Notes: a model not told the origin generated them from the sequence alone. Shown: positions 1 to 9,130, counted from the first letter of the stretch. The stretch is DNA of 44,461 nucleotides from Bryobacterales bacterium (GCA_028819235.1 JAPPMC010000313.1:1-44461), one strand, 5' to 3'. Program-made: numbers and translations.

Positions 1-740
1 ATCCCTCTCCCACCATGCTCAGCTCTGGCCTCTCAAAAAAGAATCGCCCTGGCTCTCGCCTGCCCTGCACAGATCATGTCCCCCCGGGGCGTGGGCTAAT
101 TCTGCCTCGTTCAGATCACCTGGACAATCGACTCGGCCATCCCGGTCCGCGCTCAAACGGTTTCTCGCAGCGTCAACGTAGCCAGCGTCCGATGGTGCTT
201 CGGTCCGTTGCCCTTAGCCATTGTATGCGCCTTAGCGGCGTAGTCCACCAGGTCGTCTAGGCGGAGTTTCCGGCCGCCGGACCACCGGAAGACCGCCGAG
301 CGACCTTGCTCAGCGTTCGGCGCGGTCGCGGGCTCTGCTCTCCCGATCGCCGGGAGACACCGAAGCACCTCCGTATTCGCCATCGCCCCAACCAGCTTGC
401 TCACAAGCGGAGCGGCGTGCAGTCGAGACGTCGACGGCCATTGCTCGGGGAACGGGCTTCCATCCTGCCCCGCGGTGAAGGCGGATCGTCGGTTCGACTG
501 CCTCGGTCAAAGTCGGGACGCCGCCTCGGCGTGGAACCCGGCCTAGGTGGGCTCCAGCGATTCGAGCGCCGGCACCGCATCTTTCTGCCCGGCAGAGGCC
601 GCCTCTTCGAACAATGCTCGGGGAAGACCCACCATCCGCAACAAGCCAAAGTCACCGGCCACTTCGCAGCGGGGTTGTACCGACCGATTCGGAAACGCCC
701 AAGACGAATCGGTGCCAGATCACCACTTGGCGTGTGAGGT
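1..740. other. Stretch without a recognisable gene
   Basis: Only short overlapping open frames on both strands are present, none with a recognisable family motif, codon bias or convincing ribosome binding site. No tRNA-like T-loop, rRNA or transposase remnant could be identified. If the island model holds (see 741-826), this is the chromosome on the far side of the element, or older decayed sequence. Confidence 0.5.
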
Positions 741-826
741 ATTCCCGAATCCTGGCAGCTCGTCGAACGGCGTTGGGGCCACTTCTGCAAACCCATCCCG
801 CACCCGATGGATCGCAAAACGCATGT
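741..826 (-). pseudogene. Remnant of the 3' end of hisG
   Basis: Read on the minus strand, this stretch encodes AIHRVR, then APTPFDE and a P-x-F-G ending. This closely matches the last ~28 residues of the intact HisG at 11631-12407, and the DNA is roughly four-fifths identical to 11637-11721 by eye. Similarity stops abruptly upstream of the AIHRVR segment, and the copy runs into its own stop about nine codons later than the intact gene. It cannot make a product. Both copies point the same way and bracket the accessory island, so this is best read as the displaced original 3' end of hisG or an attachment-site half. A random partial duplication is the alternative. Confidence 0.7.
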
Positions 827-1454
827 GACTGCTCGAAGAATGCCAAACTGCACTACGTCCTCAACGTCAGATGCAACACTGCGGCCCTTGGTGGGCATTC
901 CGACTCCGTAGAACAGCTCCTGCCGTGAGCGGCCAATATGCTGGCAACCTTAGAGTACGAGGGATCGTGAACTCCATGCGAGCTTGGACTGTCTCGACTT
1001 GAGCCGCATTGGGAGCGTTCAAGGCGATGCTGTTGGGTTCTGTAGCAGATTCTTGCCAAGTAATGTTCCTCAACAGCGCTAGGGGAAGTAACCGGCCAGT
1101 GCACGCAGCCCCGTCACTGACCGCTGACATCGCGACGGCCACGGCGCGCGACCGTGATCTGGGGCCACTACAACTAGTCGGAACGTGTACGAGAAATCGG
1201 AAGCGGTGCGGGCACTTTCGATATGGAGCCGTGCAGGATCGACAGAGCGTGACTGTCGTGACATCCGCAAGAGCCGAGGCAACTGAAATTTTATCACGGA
1301 GATCCTCCGAGAGCATCCCCTGCTACCCGCCAGCGCCGTGTGCGCGAGCTACCCTCGATGTGCGGCGAGCCCGACATCCCGAGAATCGCTTACGCCGACC
1401 CGCACGCTCAGGTCTCTGCGGCGGTCGCATTGCCCCCTTCTACCCACCGGTCCT
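827..1454. other. Stretch without a recognisable gene, upstream of the McrB-like gene
   Basis: No open frame here has family motifs or convincing initiation signals. The only signal noticed is the candidate promoter at its right edge (1455-1483). Confidence 0.45.
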
Positions 1455-1483
1455 TTGCGCCGACCCTCCGCGTGCGCTAGAAT
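1455..1483 (+). promoter_or_regulatory. Candidate sigma70-type promoter of the McrBC-like operon
   Basis: A TTGCGC -35-like hexamer (1455-1460) is followed after 17 bp by TAGAAT (1478-1483), a 5/6 match to the -10 consensus. The expected transcript would start near 1490, about 50 nt before the ATG at 1541. The -35 is weak, so this is a candidate only. Confidence 0.4.
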
Positions 1484-1540
1484 ACCGTCTTCCCAATTCC
1501 GCGTTCCGCCGCGTTTCTGGTTGGGAATAGACACGAGGCG

Positions 1541-3277
1541 ATGCAGAATCACAGCACCGACTTCTTCTCATGGTTTAGGGACTTCCTTGCCAGAAGGGGC
1601 TTCAAATTCTCGAAGTGCGGGTTTAAGAGCGGCGATACTCTTCCCCCGAAGCACAAGATCAATCCAGATACCGGGAATTGGAGCGATCTTAACTATTCTG
1701 GGAGCAAACCACCTCGGTGGCTTTTTCGACTGCAGCCAAACAACAATGGTTGGTCGGCCCATGCCGATCCTCACGAACAGTGCAGTATCGGAGCAATCAA
1801 TTCCGCACAAGAGGACAAGGCTGCTGCGGTCTTCAGGCTTGTGCCACAGCTATTGCACCAAGAGCGATTCCTTTGGGACACTGATCTTGAAGTATACGTA
1901 CTGTTTGCTCTTCGTCGAGCAACGCCAAAGGGATCCTCATCCCAGTCGTTTTACTTCACACCTGCTACCGGCGGGTTGCACTTCATGGGAAATCCTCTAG
2001 AGTACATTGCTGCAGGTTTGCTTGGGCTCAAGAATCGCACGGATGCTATTTCGCTTCCCGTTAGCGGCGCTGATTTTAACGTAACTTATGGAGAAATCAT
2101 CGATGCCCTCTCAAGAACGATTCAAGTAAAGTCGGAATTAGGGACGGCAGGACAGATTGAGGTCTTCGATCTCACGCGGCGTCGCGAGCTGGACCGGCTA
2201 AAGAAGATGATCGAGATCGCTTGGCAGGGAGTAAAGACCCAATACAATCAGGCGACAGCCACACCCTTATCCATTGGTAGCGACGAGGATGACGATGAGA
2301 TCGTCGTTGAGCCATCGCTCGAAGTCCCTGAGCATAGCGATTTGATCGGCGTCGATCCAGCGGTCTATCGTCAGATCAACGCCGCCCTTCTTTCGGGCAA
2401 GCAGCACATCATGCTCTATGGCCCACCCGGGACTGGAAAGACGAGTCTAGCTCGACATATTGCAACGGCAGTCACAGGCGGAAAATGGACAATGGTAACC
2501 GGCTCTGCAGATTGGAGTTCGCAAGATATCATCGGTGGATATCAGCCGATAGGAGGGGGTCGAGTCGCCTTTATTCCCGGTGTTCTGTTACGCACCTTCG
2601 ACCAACCGTTGATACTCGACGAGCTGAACAGATGTGACATCGACAAGGTAATTGGTCCCCTCTTTACTGTGCTATCGGGACAAGAGACAACTCTCCCGTA
2701 TCGCTTGGACATCGAAGACAAGAAGAGCTTACAATTCGTAATTCTTCCGGAATCAAAGGAAATACCTGCGAAGCACGAGTTTGCGCCGGGACCGGAATGG
2801 AGACTCATCGCAACGATCAACTCGATCGACAAGGCGGCCCTCTACCAGATGTCATATGCGCTGACCAGACGGTTCTGCTGGATTTACGTCGACTCTCCTA
2901 AGAACACAACTGCGTTTATAGCTGAGTTTCTCCAGCGAACTCATCCCAATTGGAGGGAACCAAATACCGAAGACCCCTGCCCACTAGGTGCTTTGTGGTC
3001 GGCCATTAATGAGGTTCGTATGATCGGTCCTGCCCCTATCATTGATGCCATCAAAGCTATCTCTGCAATGATTACCTCGCCCGATTTCTTCATGAGTCCT
3101 GACACGGACATGGCAGAAGCCTTGCTCGATTCCTTGGACATGGTACTGCTCCCCATGCTTGACGGGATCACCGTACAAGAAGCTGATACGTTAGCCGACA
3201 AAGTGTCTAAGGATCTTTCACTTGATGAAGCACACGCCGTTCGGATTAGGCAGCGGTTGCGGGCTGTGTCGGTCTGA
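1541..3277 (+). CDS. McrB-like AAA+ ATPase (restriction system motor subunit)
   Basis: A 578-residue protein whose C-terminal half is a McrB/MoxR-type AAA+ module. Walker A is GPPGTGKT (294-301), Walker B LILDELNR (357-364), a sensor-1-like segment LIATINS (422-428), and an LTRRF arginine pair (442-445) fits the arginine-finger region. In McrBC systems this motor hydrolyses nucleotide and drives a partner nuclease on modified or otherwise marked DNA. The N-terminal ~240 residues match no domain I recognise; in McrB homologues this part is the variable DNA or modification reader. An acidic linker (248-254) separates the halves. The gene overlaps the next one by one base (TGATG), so the two are translationally coupled. 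A weak purine-rich site precedes the ATG. GTP versus ATP specificity cannot be read from the sequence. Confidence 0.8.
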   Translation: MQNHSTDFFSWFRDFLARRGFKFSKCGFKSGDTLPPKHKINPDTGNWSDLNYSGSKPPRWLFRLQPNNNGWSAHADPHEQCSIGAINSAQEDKAAAVFRLVPQLLHQERFLWDTDLEVYVLFALRRATPKGSSSQSFYFTPATGGLHFMGNPLEYIAAGLLGLKNRTDAISLPVSGADFNVTYGEIIDALSRTIQVKSELGTAGQIEVFDLTRRRELDRLKKMIEIAWQGVKTQYNQATATPLSIGSDEDDDEIVVEPSLEVPEHSDLIGVDPAVYRQINAALLSGKQHIMLYGPPGTGKTSLARHIATAVTGGKWTMVTGSADWSSQDIIGGYQPIGGGRVAFIPGVLLRTFDQPLILDELNRCDIDKVIGPLFTVLSGQETTLPYRLDIEDKKSLQFVILPESKEIPAKHEFAPGPEWRLIATINSIDKAALYQMSYALTRRFCWIYVDSPKNTTAFIAEFLQRTHPNWREPNTEDPCPLGALWSAINEVRMIGPAPIIDAIKAISAMITSPDFFMSPDTDMAEALLDSLDMVLLPMLDGITVQEADTLADKVSKDLSLDEAHAVRIRQRLRAVSV

Positions 3278-4515
3278 TGGCTAGTTTGGACGAGGCTATA
3301 GACGACTACATACTTGCAGCGTGTCTAAGGTATTATCGAAGAAGCGTCTTCGTAAGCACAACTGGCTCGCAAGTGAATGCCGTCCGTGACGCGGTTTTCC
3401 TCCGAGCCCATTGGGCTCTCTCAAGCGAAGTGTGTGGCCTCCTCTCGTACATACTGTCGCATCGGCACGAAATGCAAAGCCTGCTAGAGTTTCGCCGACG
3501 CCTGTTCGACACAGTTCCGCGAGGTAGGATCGATGCTCGCGCAACATTGCTCGAACGCCTGAGGACGGGGCACCCCACCCTGATGGTTGCTGAGGAGCCC
3601 ATCCGATCCTTTAACACCGGCCCCAACTTGTTACTGGTTTGGGTCATCAAGGCGGCAGCAACGTATTCCGACCGCCTGATAGCAATGCAAGCCGAGGGAT
3701 CCGAACAGACTGCCCTGATTACACAGTTGCTGGCGGCGATCTCGGCAGTCAGCAGAATTGAATGTTTGAGGGAGCCGCTCAAGAGAGTGTCCCTCCGTTC
3801 GCGCCCTTCGACCGCAGCCCTACAAATGGCATCCCGTACACGCCGAGCGGTATACGGCAAGGCGGTTTCCGCGTATCTCACTCTCTCGGGGGTAGAGTCA
3901 GGCAACAAGGAAGTACTACGCAGTGTTCTGGCCCGTACGCTCTGCGGGCCCTTAGAGATGTGGCGACGTCTTGAACTTGCGGTAGCACTTGGAATCGGAA
4001 CAGCGCTCGAACACCAAACTGGCAGCGAGATGCATCTCTCGGTGCTCGGAAACAGAACCGACGCACCGATCTTGGTCTGTGGCGAGTACGAACTCTTCTG
4101 GCAAGGTGGTGGAGGGCTGTTCATGCCATCGGCCTTAGAGCCATCGGAGCAGCGGGTAAAGACGGCCCTAGCGGCCTATGGGATGCAACTCGGGTATGAC
4201 CGGCCTGATCTGGTTCTCATTAATCGCCCCGAGGGCAGAGTACGTGGCATTATCGAGGTGAAGTACTCGAAGGGCGATTCACTCAGAAGGAGCTTTCGCG
4301 AGGCCACGGAGCAGATCGTACGTTATGCGCGCGGCTTTGTTCCGTCTACGGCGATCGACAAACTGGTGCGAGCGTCATTGGTCGTACTTAGCGGTGAGCC
4401 CCCGGCACTCATCAATGAACAAGGTGCTGCCCCAAGAGCGGTGAGTTTCGCTGGGTTGACAGATGGAAGACTCGACGCGTGGTTAAGCGAGCGGGTCATT
4501 CCTGCACAGCATTGA
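3277..4515 (+). CDS. McrC-like PD-(D/E)XK nuclease partner
   Basis: A 412-residue protein coupled to the McrB-like ATPase by a TGATG overlap. The N-terminal ~280 residues are alpha-rich with no recognised domain. Near the C-terminus lies a PD-(D/E)XK nuclease core: RPD with D311, then IIEVKYS with E327 and K329 after a short beta-turn, then a Q-x-x-RYA helix (346-351) typical of this fold. By position and motif it should be the cleaving subunit that the AAA+ protein activates, as McrC is for McrB. The overall sequence does not look like Escherichia coli McrC, so this is a McrC-like or DUF2357-like assignment rather than an orthologue call. Its last 20 bp overlap the 3' end of the convergent GIY-YIG gene. 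Confidence 0.7.
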   Translation: MASLDEAIDDYILAACLRYYRRSVFVSTTGSQVNAVRDAVFLRAHWALSSEVCGLLSYILSHRHEMQSLLEFRRRLFDTVPRGRIDARATLLERLRTGHPTLMVAEEPIRSFNTGPNLLLVWVIKAAATYSDRLIAMQAEGSEQTALITQLLAAISAVSRIECLREPLKRVSLRSRPSTAALQMASRTRRAVYGKAVSAYLTLSGVESGNKEVLRSVLARTLCGPLEMWRRLELAVALGIGTALEHQTGSEMHLSVLGNRTDAPILVCGEYELFWQGGGGLFMPSALEPSEQRVKTALAAYGMQLGYDRPDLVLINRPEGRVRGIIEVKYSKGDSLRRSFREATEQIVRYARGFVPSTAIDKLVRASLVVLSGEPPALINEQGAAPRAVSFAGLTDGRLDAWLSERVIPAQH

Positions 4516-4915
4516 GTGTTGGGGCCAGATCGCGCCGCAGCTGCATTTCAACGGCCCGGGCTTCGCTACCATCTGTGAGCGGAAGGACTCGCCCCTTGCA
4601 ACGAGCACGAACGTAGGCACGGCATCGCACCTTTGCCTCTTGGGGTGAGCGGGGAAGGTCAGCCGGATCAAGCACGCGGTCGAATAGGAGGTATTGGGTG
4701 AACATGTTTACGACTTGACCGCTTGCATGATCTCGTAGTCGACGTCGTAGTGAACCCTTGCCATTGCGACCTGCCATCCCGACATAGATCGCTTCGCGTC
4801 CATCAAATATGACGTACACCCCAGGTGTGTCAGGGACGCACGTCCAGTCGACCGTGGCCAGCTGGATCGTTGGCAAGAAGCCTAATCTATCAAGCGTCTG
4901 ATCAGAGATGCTCAC
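4496..4915 (-). CDS. Small GIY-YIG family endonuclease, probably the restriction enzyme partner of the methyltransferase
   Basis: A 139-residue protein made almost entirely of a GIY-YIG nuclease domain. PGVYVIF (31-37) and IYVGMAG (43-49) are the two signature strands, SLRRRLRDH (55-63) carries the likely catalytic arginine, and the A-V-E-M-Q-L helix ending in P-x-L-N (121-135) holds E123 as the expected metal-binding glutamate. GIY-YIG domains occur in some type II restriction enzymes (Eco29kI, Hpy188I, Cfr42I), which are longer than this one. Its start overlaps the methyltransferase stop by 4 bp (ATGA), the usual arrangement of a coupled methyltransferase-endonuclease pair. A repair or homing-type GIY-YIG nuclease is the alternative. 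A long perfect inverted repeat (4965-4994) lies about 50 nt upstream in the same transcript. Confidence 0.75.
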   Translation of the reverse strand: MSISDQTLDRLGFLPTIQLATVDWTCVPDTPGVYVIFDGREAIYVGMAGRNGKGSLRRRLRDHASGQVVNMFTQYLLFDRVLDPADLPRSPQEAKVRCRAYVRARCKGRVLPLTDGSEARAVEMQLRRDLAPTLNAVQE

Positions 4916-6168
4916 GACGAGCCAGCACGTGTAGGTTGGGAAATTGTGCGGACGTTTCTCCGCAGCGACGGCGGTCGCTGGCGACCGCCGTCGCCAAACA
5001 GCGGAACATTGTTCTCTGTTACGGGAAGCACGCAGGGCGGAGTGATCTTGTAAGATGTACGGCCGTCTTGTGGAAGGGGCTGCAGGGTCGGAACGAAGCG
5101 CGCTTTTCCGCCGATCAGATACTCTCGTGACAATTCACAGCAGATCCACTTACGCTTTAAGTTCTCGGCAACAACACCTGTTACGCATGAACCAGCAAAA
5201 GGATCGACTATAAGGTCACCTGGATCAGTCAGGAATCGAATGAAGTACTTTGGTAATTGTGCCGGAAACCGTGCCGGGTGGATAGCGATGTTCTCTCTGC
5301 GACAGTGGTTCTGGTAGTGGCCGTTGGACTCGGTGTTGGCGATCGCCAATAGGTTCGGTGGTACAGAGCCACCATTGTCTCGCCCGAACTTTTCAGAGAT
5401 GTCATGGCCTGACGGGCGAAGCTTGGGTTTGTAACCGTTCTTGAGTAGGGCCTTCATCGACCTGCTGTACGGTGCAAGTACGCGTTTATTATTGGCCTTA
5501 GGAAAGGGAGTCTTGGAAAGCCACCAGACGGTGTTTACGGCGTCCTTTACTCTCACCCGCCTCACGTTCACCCATTCTGCGGGGGTCGGAAGCTTCGACG
5601 GGTTCCACCAGTAGTGTTCTTGACACAAATGGAAGCCAAATTCCTCAACAAGCATTACAAGCAGCTTGAAGTGATAAAGGCTGCGTGTGGGTTGTTTCGG
5701 TACCCACGTGCCACCAATATCGATGACGAGACTGCCACTCTCTTTGAGGACCCGGGCAAATCCATCAGCGAATGGTCGGAACCAGTCGCAGTAGTGTTCA
5801 GCATCCTCGTTACCATAGGTTTTCTTGCGGACCAGCCCAAACGGAGGGCTCGTCATAATGAGATCGACACTAGCCGGCTTGGCCTGTCCATGGAGCCAGC
5901 ATCGGGAGTCGCCCAAGAAGATTGATCCGAGATCAGTCTTGTAAAAGAGGTCGGGTTGGCTACTTGCGTAGTTGTGCGATTTGACGTCGTTCTCGTCGCT
6001 GCGTGGATGGCTTAGATCGCTGAACTGGGAATGTAGGAAGCGCACGTACGCTCCGATGCTGTCGCAGCCGGCTGCTGCTGCTGCCCGCTTGAACACTTTA
6101 CGCTCAGAGGCAGTTAGGCGGATGTTGATGCCCTGAGTCGGGGAATTGCTTACCTTAGACGTTGCCAT
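4912..6168 (-). CDS. DNA methyltransferase, beta class (N4-cytosine or N6-adenine), with RHH-like N-terminus
   Basis: A 418-residue AdoMet-dependent DNA methyltransferase. The catalytic motif IV, TSPPFG (106-111), precedes the AdoMet-binding motif I, VDPFAGS (321-327), an order that defines the beta class. The S-P-P-F form is most often seen in N4-cytosine enzymes. The ~210 residues between them contain the target-recognition region. Residues ~12-50 (an INIRLTASER strand, then two short helices) look like a ribbon-helix-helix DNA-binding segment, which is unusual here. The gene is first in a two-gene minus-strand operon and overlaps the GIY-YIG gene by 4 bp, so it should protect the host against that nuclease, against the McrBC-like complex, or both. 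Base composition is lower in GC than the core genes of the window, consistent with transfer. Confidence 0.85.
   Translation of the reverse strand: MATSKVSNSPTQGINIRLTASERKVFKRAAAAAGCDSIGAYVRFLHSQFSDLSHPRSDENDVKSHNYASSQPDLFYKTDLGSIFLGDSRCWLHGQAKPASVDLIMTSPPFGLVRKKTYGNEDAEHYCDWFRPFADGFARVLKESGSLVIDIGGTWVPKQPTRSLYHFKLLVMLVEEFGFHLCQEHYWWNPSKLPTPAEWVNVRRVRVKDAVNTVWWLSKTPFPKANNKRVLAPYSRSMKALLKNGYKPKLRPSGHDISEKFGRDNGGSVPPNLLAIANTESNGHYQNHCRRENIAIHPARFPAQLPKYFIRFLTDPGDLIVDPFAGSCVTGVVAENLKRKWICCELSREYLIGGKARFVPTLQPLPQDGRTSYKITPPCVLPVTENNVPLFGDGGRQRPPSLRRNVRTISQPTRAGSS
4965..4994. repeat. Perfect 14-bp inverted repeat with 2-bp centre inside the methyltransferase gene
   Basis: The arms GCGACGGCGGTCGC and GCGACCGCCGTCGC are exact reverse complements separated by TG. 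The palindrome encodes residues near the methyltransferase C-terminus (the G-G-R-Q-R-P-P-S region). In the minus-strand transcript it would form a very stable hairpin ending about 50 nt before the GIY-YIG start codon at 4915. No T-run follows, so it is not a standard intrinsic terminator. Confidence 0.85.
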
Positions 6169-6238
6169 CGGGTCTGTCGACCAGATTTGAAACGACCATC
6201 ACCAGTGGATTCCCACAAGGAGACAGCGCTGCCGCTTG

Positions 6239-6266
6239 ATTGTAGCACGAGAACCCGGAATGTTTC
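6239..6266 (-). promoter_or_regulatory. Candidate promoter of the methyltransferase-nuclease operon
   Basis: On the minus strand TACAAT (6244 to 6239) matches the -10 consensus at 5/6, with GAAACA 16 bp upstream as a weak -35. The transcript would start near 6232, giving a leader of ~65 nt before the ATG at 6168. No strong Shine-Dalgarno sequence precedes that ATG. Confidence 0.35.
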
Positions 6267-7675
6267 TGGTCGTCAGGTCCGTAGAGGCAGCAATTGTGAT
6301 TCAGTTCAGGAACCAGATCTGTTGGGTGTCATCTGCGCGTCGCGGCGCAGCAGGAGACGCGGTGATCGACGCTTCATCCGCCAGGCCCGGAGTGCCGATC
6401 GCGGCAAGAGCTTCGAACAGTGTGGGCAGGTCGTCTTCTGTGTCTCCTTCAGCGAGAGGAAGCAGATACCGGGCGCAGGGTTCTGGAGAGAGGCACCGTC
6501 AGTAGGAGTTGGCCGGCTGGGAGATCGGCACAAGCGGGCGAAGCAACTTCCCGACGGGGTACAACGGGGATGGTGGCACTATAGGGCGGAGAGGCTGGTG
6601 GCGAAGTCACTGATGAGCAAGATGTGGTGTTGGCCAGGGGGGCAGGCGGCATCGGACGAAAGAGTGACGCTGACGGCTGCCGAAAGCACGCTCGTGGACG
6701 GTGTTCTCCCGGGTGCGTGTTGCGCGGTCCGTAGCCGGCAGGGTCGCGGATTGCCGCATCCGGGAGGACGCTCGAGCAAGTGCGGATTTGATCAGGCGGC
6801 GACCCCAAGTGCCGCACCAGTGGCATTCCACCGTGGGACGGCTGCTGCCGCTAGGTCGGCAGGTCGGTAGAGTCGAGCCTTGTGCAGTGGTCGACAAGAT
6901 TCCCGTCGGACCACGAGGCGGCTAGGGATCTGAGCGGACTCTGGTACGATGCGCAAGTCGTTCGGTCGGAATACGCCCCCGCACGTCGGAGACCTTCAGG
7001 GCGACGATGACAAGCAAGACCCGCGACCAGGGAGCAGACTAGGGATGCCGGGAGAATTGCGTGCGGTGTGATCGGCCGGTCCTGGCTCGCACCTGCTGAT
7101 CACCTGCAACAGGCAGCGTGCCTGTCGCGTCTTCGGCGCTGGCCCCTGCAACCTTCCAGACGTCCCAAGGTGCCCACCACCCGTTCGCTGGGCATGTCGG
7201 TACACTCGGCGTCCAGACGGCCTCGCATGTCGGGAAGGGCATGATCGGCGATGCGGAGTGCGCGCATCCGCAGGCGGCGGTCGTCGCGAGGCCGTACCAC
7301 TGAGCCGTGGCGGCAGAAGGAGGGGGCGCCGTGCGAGTCCGGCAGCCGCTATTGGTTTGCCGAGGCGAGGCTGCGAAAGAAGCGGGACGTCCAATCAGGG
7401 CCGACCTTGCTGCGTAACACATTCTCCATTTGTGTCAGCTCTTAGACCGTTGCTTCGGCAATGTGATCGTGGACCCAAATGCTGTTGGCATACGTAGCTG
7501 CGCGCCTCCCAGCCACAGCGTAGAACCTGCCGAATCTAATGGAGTCATGATGTTAACTCCTTTCAGTCCCGACTGTCAGAGCACTACAAGCCCCCCGGTT
7601 GCAACCCTGCGCTGAACACGCCCTACAACTACACCCGCGAGCAGTCGCCCCTTCCTGCCCATCATACATGCCTAC
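6267..7675. other. 1.4-kb stretch without a recognisable gene
   Basis: Several overlapping open frames of 60-227 codons exist on both strands, but they are rich in Arg, Ser and Pro, lack family motifs and lack ribosome binding sites. I read them as chance frames or heavily decayed sequence. No transposase motif, inverted terminal repeat or RNA gene could be identified. Confidence 0.45.
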
Positions 7676-9130
7676 CTAAGCTGTCCGTGACAACTGCTTG
7701 TCAGACAGCGTCGCCGACCGTTCCGATTCACCACTGCTTCGGTCCTTATCGTCCCTGCCTCGAAACGTCTGATTCTCAGTTTGTGTTGGACCCATCGGCC
7801 GCCTCACGGACTCTGGCGATATGCCGGCTCGCACTGCACACAGAACACCGGCAGCCTCCCAATAGTTATTAACCCTAAAGAACTGCCCGTCCCTCCAAGC
7901 CAATTTCGAAAGGTCATTCTTCATCAGATTCCTGTTTTCTCGCACTGCGATGGTCGGGATGCCTTGCTCAACAGCTGCTAGCGTCGGCAGACCTAGGCAA
8001 CCATCCGGGATAACCAAGCAGGAAACGTCGACCGCTGAAATCACATCCCCTCCCCAATTCCCGCTTTCGCTGGCTAAAATCCTTGGACTTCTATGCAGAC
8101 CCTTCAAGACGCTCGGAAGAAACGTGACCGAAACCGCTTCTGCTGCCATGCGAACATCAACTACGCCCGGATCTAGATTTGCGATTTCTTGGCTCTCAAA
8201 CATTGGTGAATGCGCAGATTGCACATTGTAGATACTCGACACAGCGTGAGTTACCATAGCCTCAACACCTCCCCAGGGGTTTACCATTTCTCCCATTGCG
8301 TCAAAGTATCCTTGGTGGAACGAGTGTGGCACTCTAATCACCGAGGAAAGAGCCACTGCATCATACTTCCCCCAATGCTCCTCCAAGACTGCAAACAGAC
8401 GTCCAAGACCAGTAGTCTTGCCCGCCGCGACTCCAACGGAAGTGTATTCGGTCCACATCTTGATTGGGGGTCGGAGCTTCACGACTTTCTGGCAACTAAA
8501 CCCATAAGAGGAACGCGCCGCACTCACCGCATTAACCGCCGCATTCGCAAAAAGTTCGTCATCGTGATCATCAATGACTACCAAAACGCGATTTTGGCGA
8601 GTCGTAGCAAGGCCAATTGTTCCCATAAGAAGCCTTGACAGCACACTGCCCTCAACGTAAAGAGAGTTAGAGGGCATTTCGTTGATGTCCGAAGCGTTGA
8701 CAACATTCGGATGTAGGATAAGAGTGTCACAAGTCTGAGACAGCAAGTGCGCAACTGAACCAGCATCACCAGCATGTCCTCCAATTTCTGCACCAATTCC
8801 AGTCGGTATATTCAAAACGACATTGAACCGCCCAGTCCTCTCAAACTGTCTCTTGGAAAATCGAAAAATTGTCTCGACCGACGTTCCTAGTTCTCTTGGT
8901 ACGCCTTCCATAACGCTGACGCTGCACCGTAGGCTGTTAGGGGTCGATTGAGTGACCGCAAAGCGAAGCGGTATCGAGCTAGGATCGAGACGACGCCCAA
9001 TCTCACTACGAACTTCTTCCAGCAGGAATGGTCGTTCAAGACTGATTCCCAATTCGATCTCAGATTCTCGAAGCAGCAATTTAGATTCCTCCATCGCCCG
9101 TTGCAAGTGTCCGTTCCACCAAGGTCGCAT
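7676..9130 (-). CDS. DUF3326 family protein with an extra N-terminal region
   Basis: The central and C-terminal parts match the uncharacterised DUF3326 family known from cyanobacteria, other bacteria and plants. Residues are counted from the most upstream ATG at 9214 (512 aa). They are NIPTGIGAEIGGHAGDA (135-151), LILHPNVVNAS (165-175), NSLYVEGS (183-190), a GGVEA segment (315-319), SAHSP (333-337), a TFLP-x-V-L-K-G-L run (364-373) and IPTIAVRENRN (419-429). The family has no established biochemical activity that I know of. Conserved Gly-rich and HPN motifs suggest an enzyme. Start choice is uncertain: the ATG at 9214 would overlap the upstream SpeD-like gene by 134 bp, so I used the ATG at 9130 (484 aa); 9094 is also possible. 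The last ~45 residues are polar and probably disordered. It is the last gene of a three-gene cassette with relatively low GC. Confidence 0.8.
   Translation of the reverse strand: MRPWWNGHLQRAMEESKLLLRESEIELGISLERPFLLEEVRSEIGRRLDPSSIPLRFAVTQSTPNSLRCSVSVMEGVPRELGTSVETIFRFSKRQFERTGRFNVVLNIPTGIGAEIGGHAGDAGSVAHLLSQTCDTLILHPNVVNASDINEMPSNSLYVEGSVLSRLLMGTIGLATTRQNRVLVVIDDHDDELFANAAVNAVSAARSSYGFSCQKVVKLRPPIKMWTEYTSVGVAAGKTTGLGRLFAVLEEHWGKYDAVALSSVIRVPHSFHQGYFDAMGEMVNPWGGVEAMVTHAVSSIYNVQSAHSPMFESQEIANLDPGVVDVRMAAEAVSVTFLPSVLKGLHRSPRILASESGNWGGDVISAVDVSCLVIPDGCLGLPTLAAVEQGIPTIAVRENRNLMKNDLSKLAWRDGQFFRVNNYWEAAGVLCAVRAGISPESVRRPMGPTQTENQTFRGRDDKDRSSGESERSATLSDKQLSRTA

Noticed and set aside
480..520. tRNA-like GGTTCGA sequence
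   Set aside because: No acceptor stem, anticodon arm or correct spacing could be built around it.
401..898. Possible minus-strand gene of 165 codons over the hisG-like fragment
   Set aside because: The hisG-related reading frame is a different one and is only ~28 codons long; the longer frame shows no family features.
6187..6870. 227-codon plus-strand frame and overlapping minus-strand frames in the gap after the methyltransferase gene
   Set aside because: Composition resembles random translation, no transposase or other motif, and frames on both strands overlap heavily.
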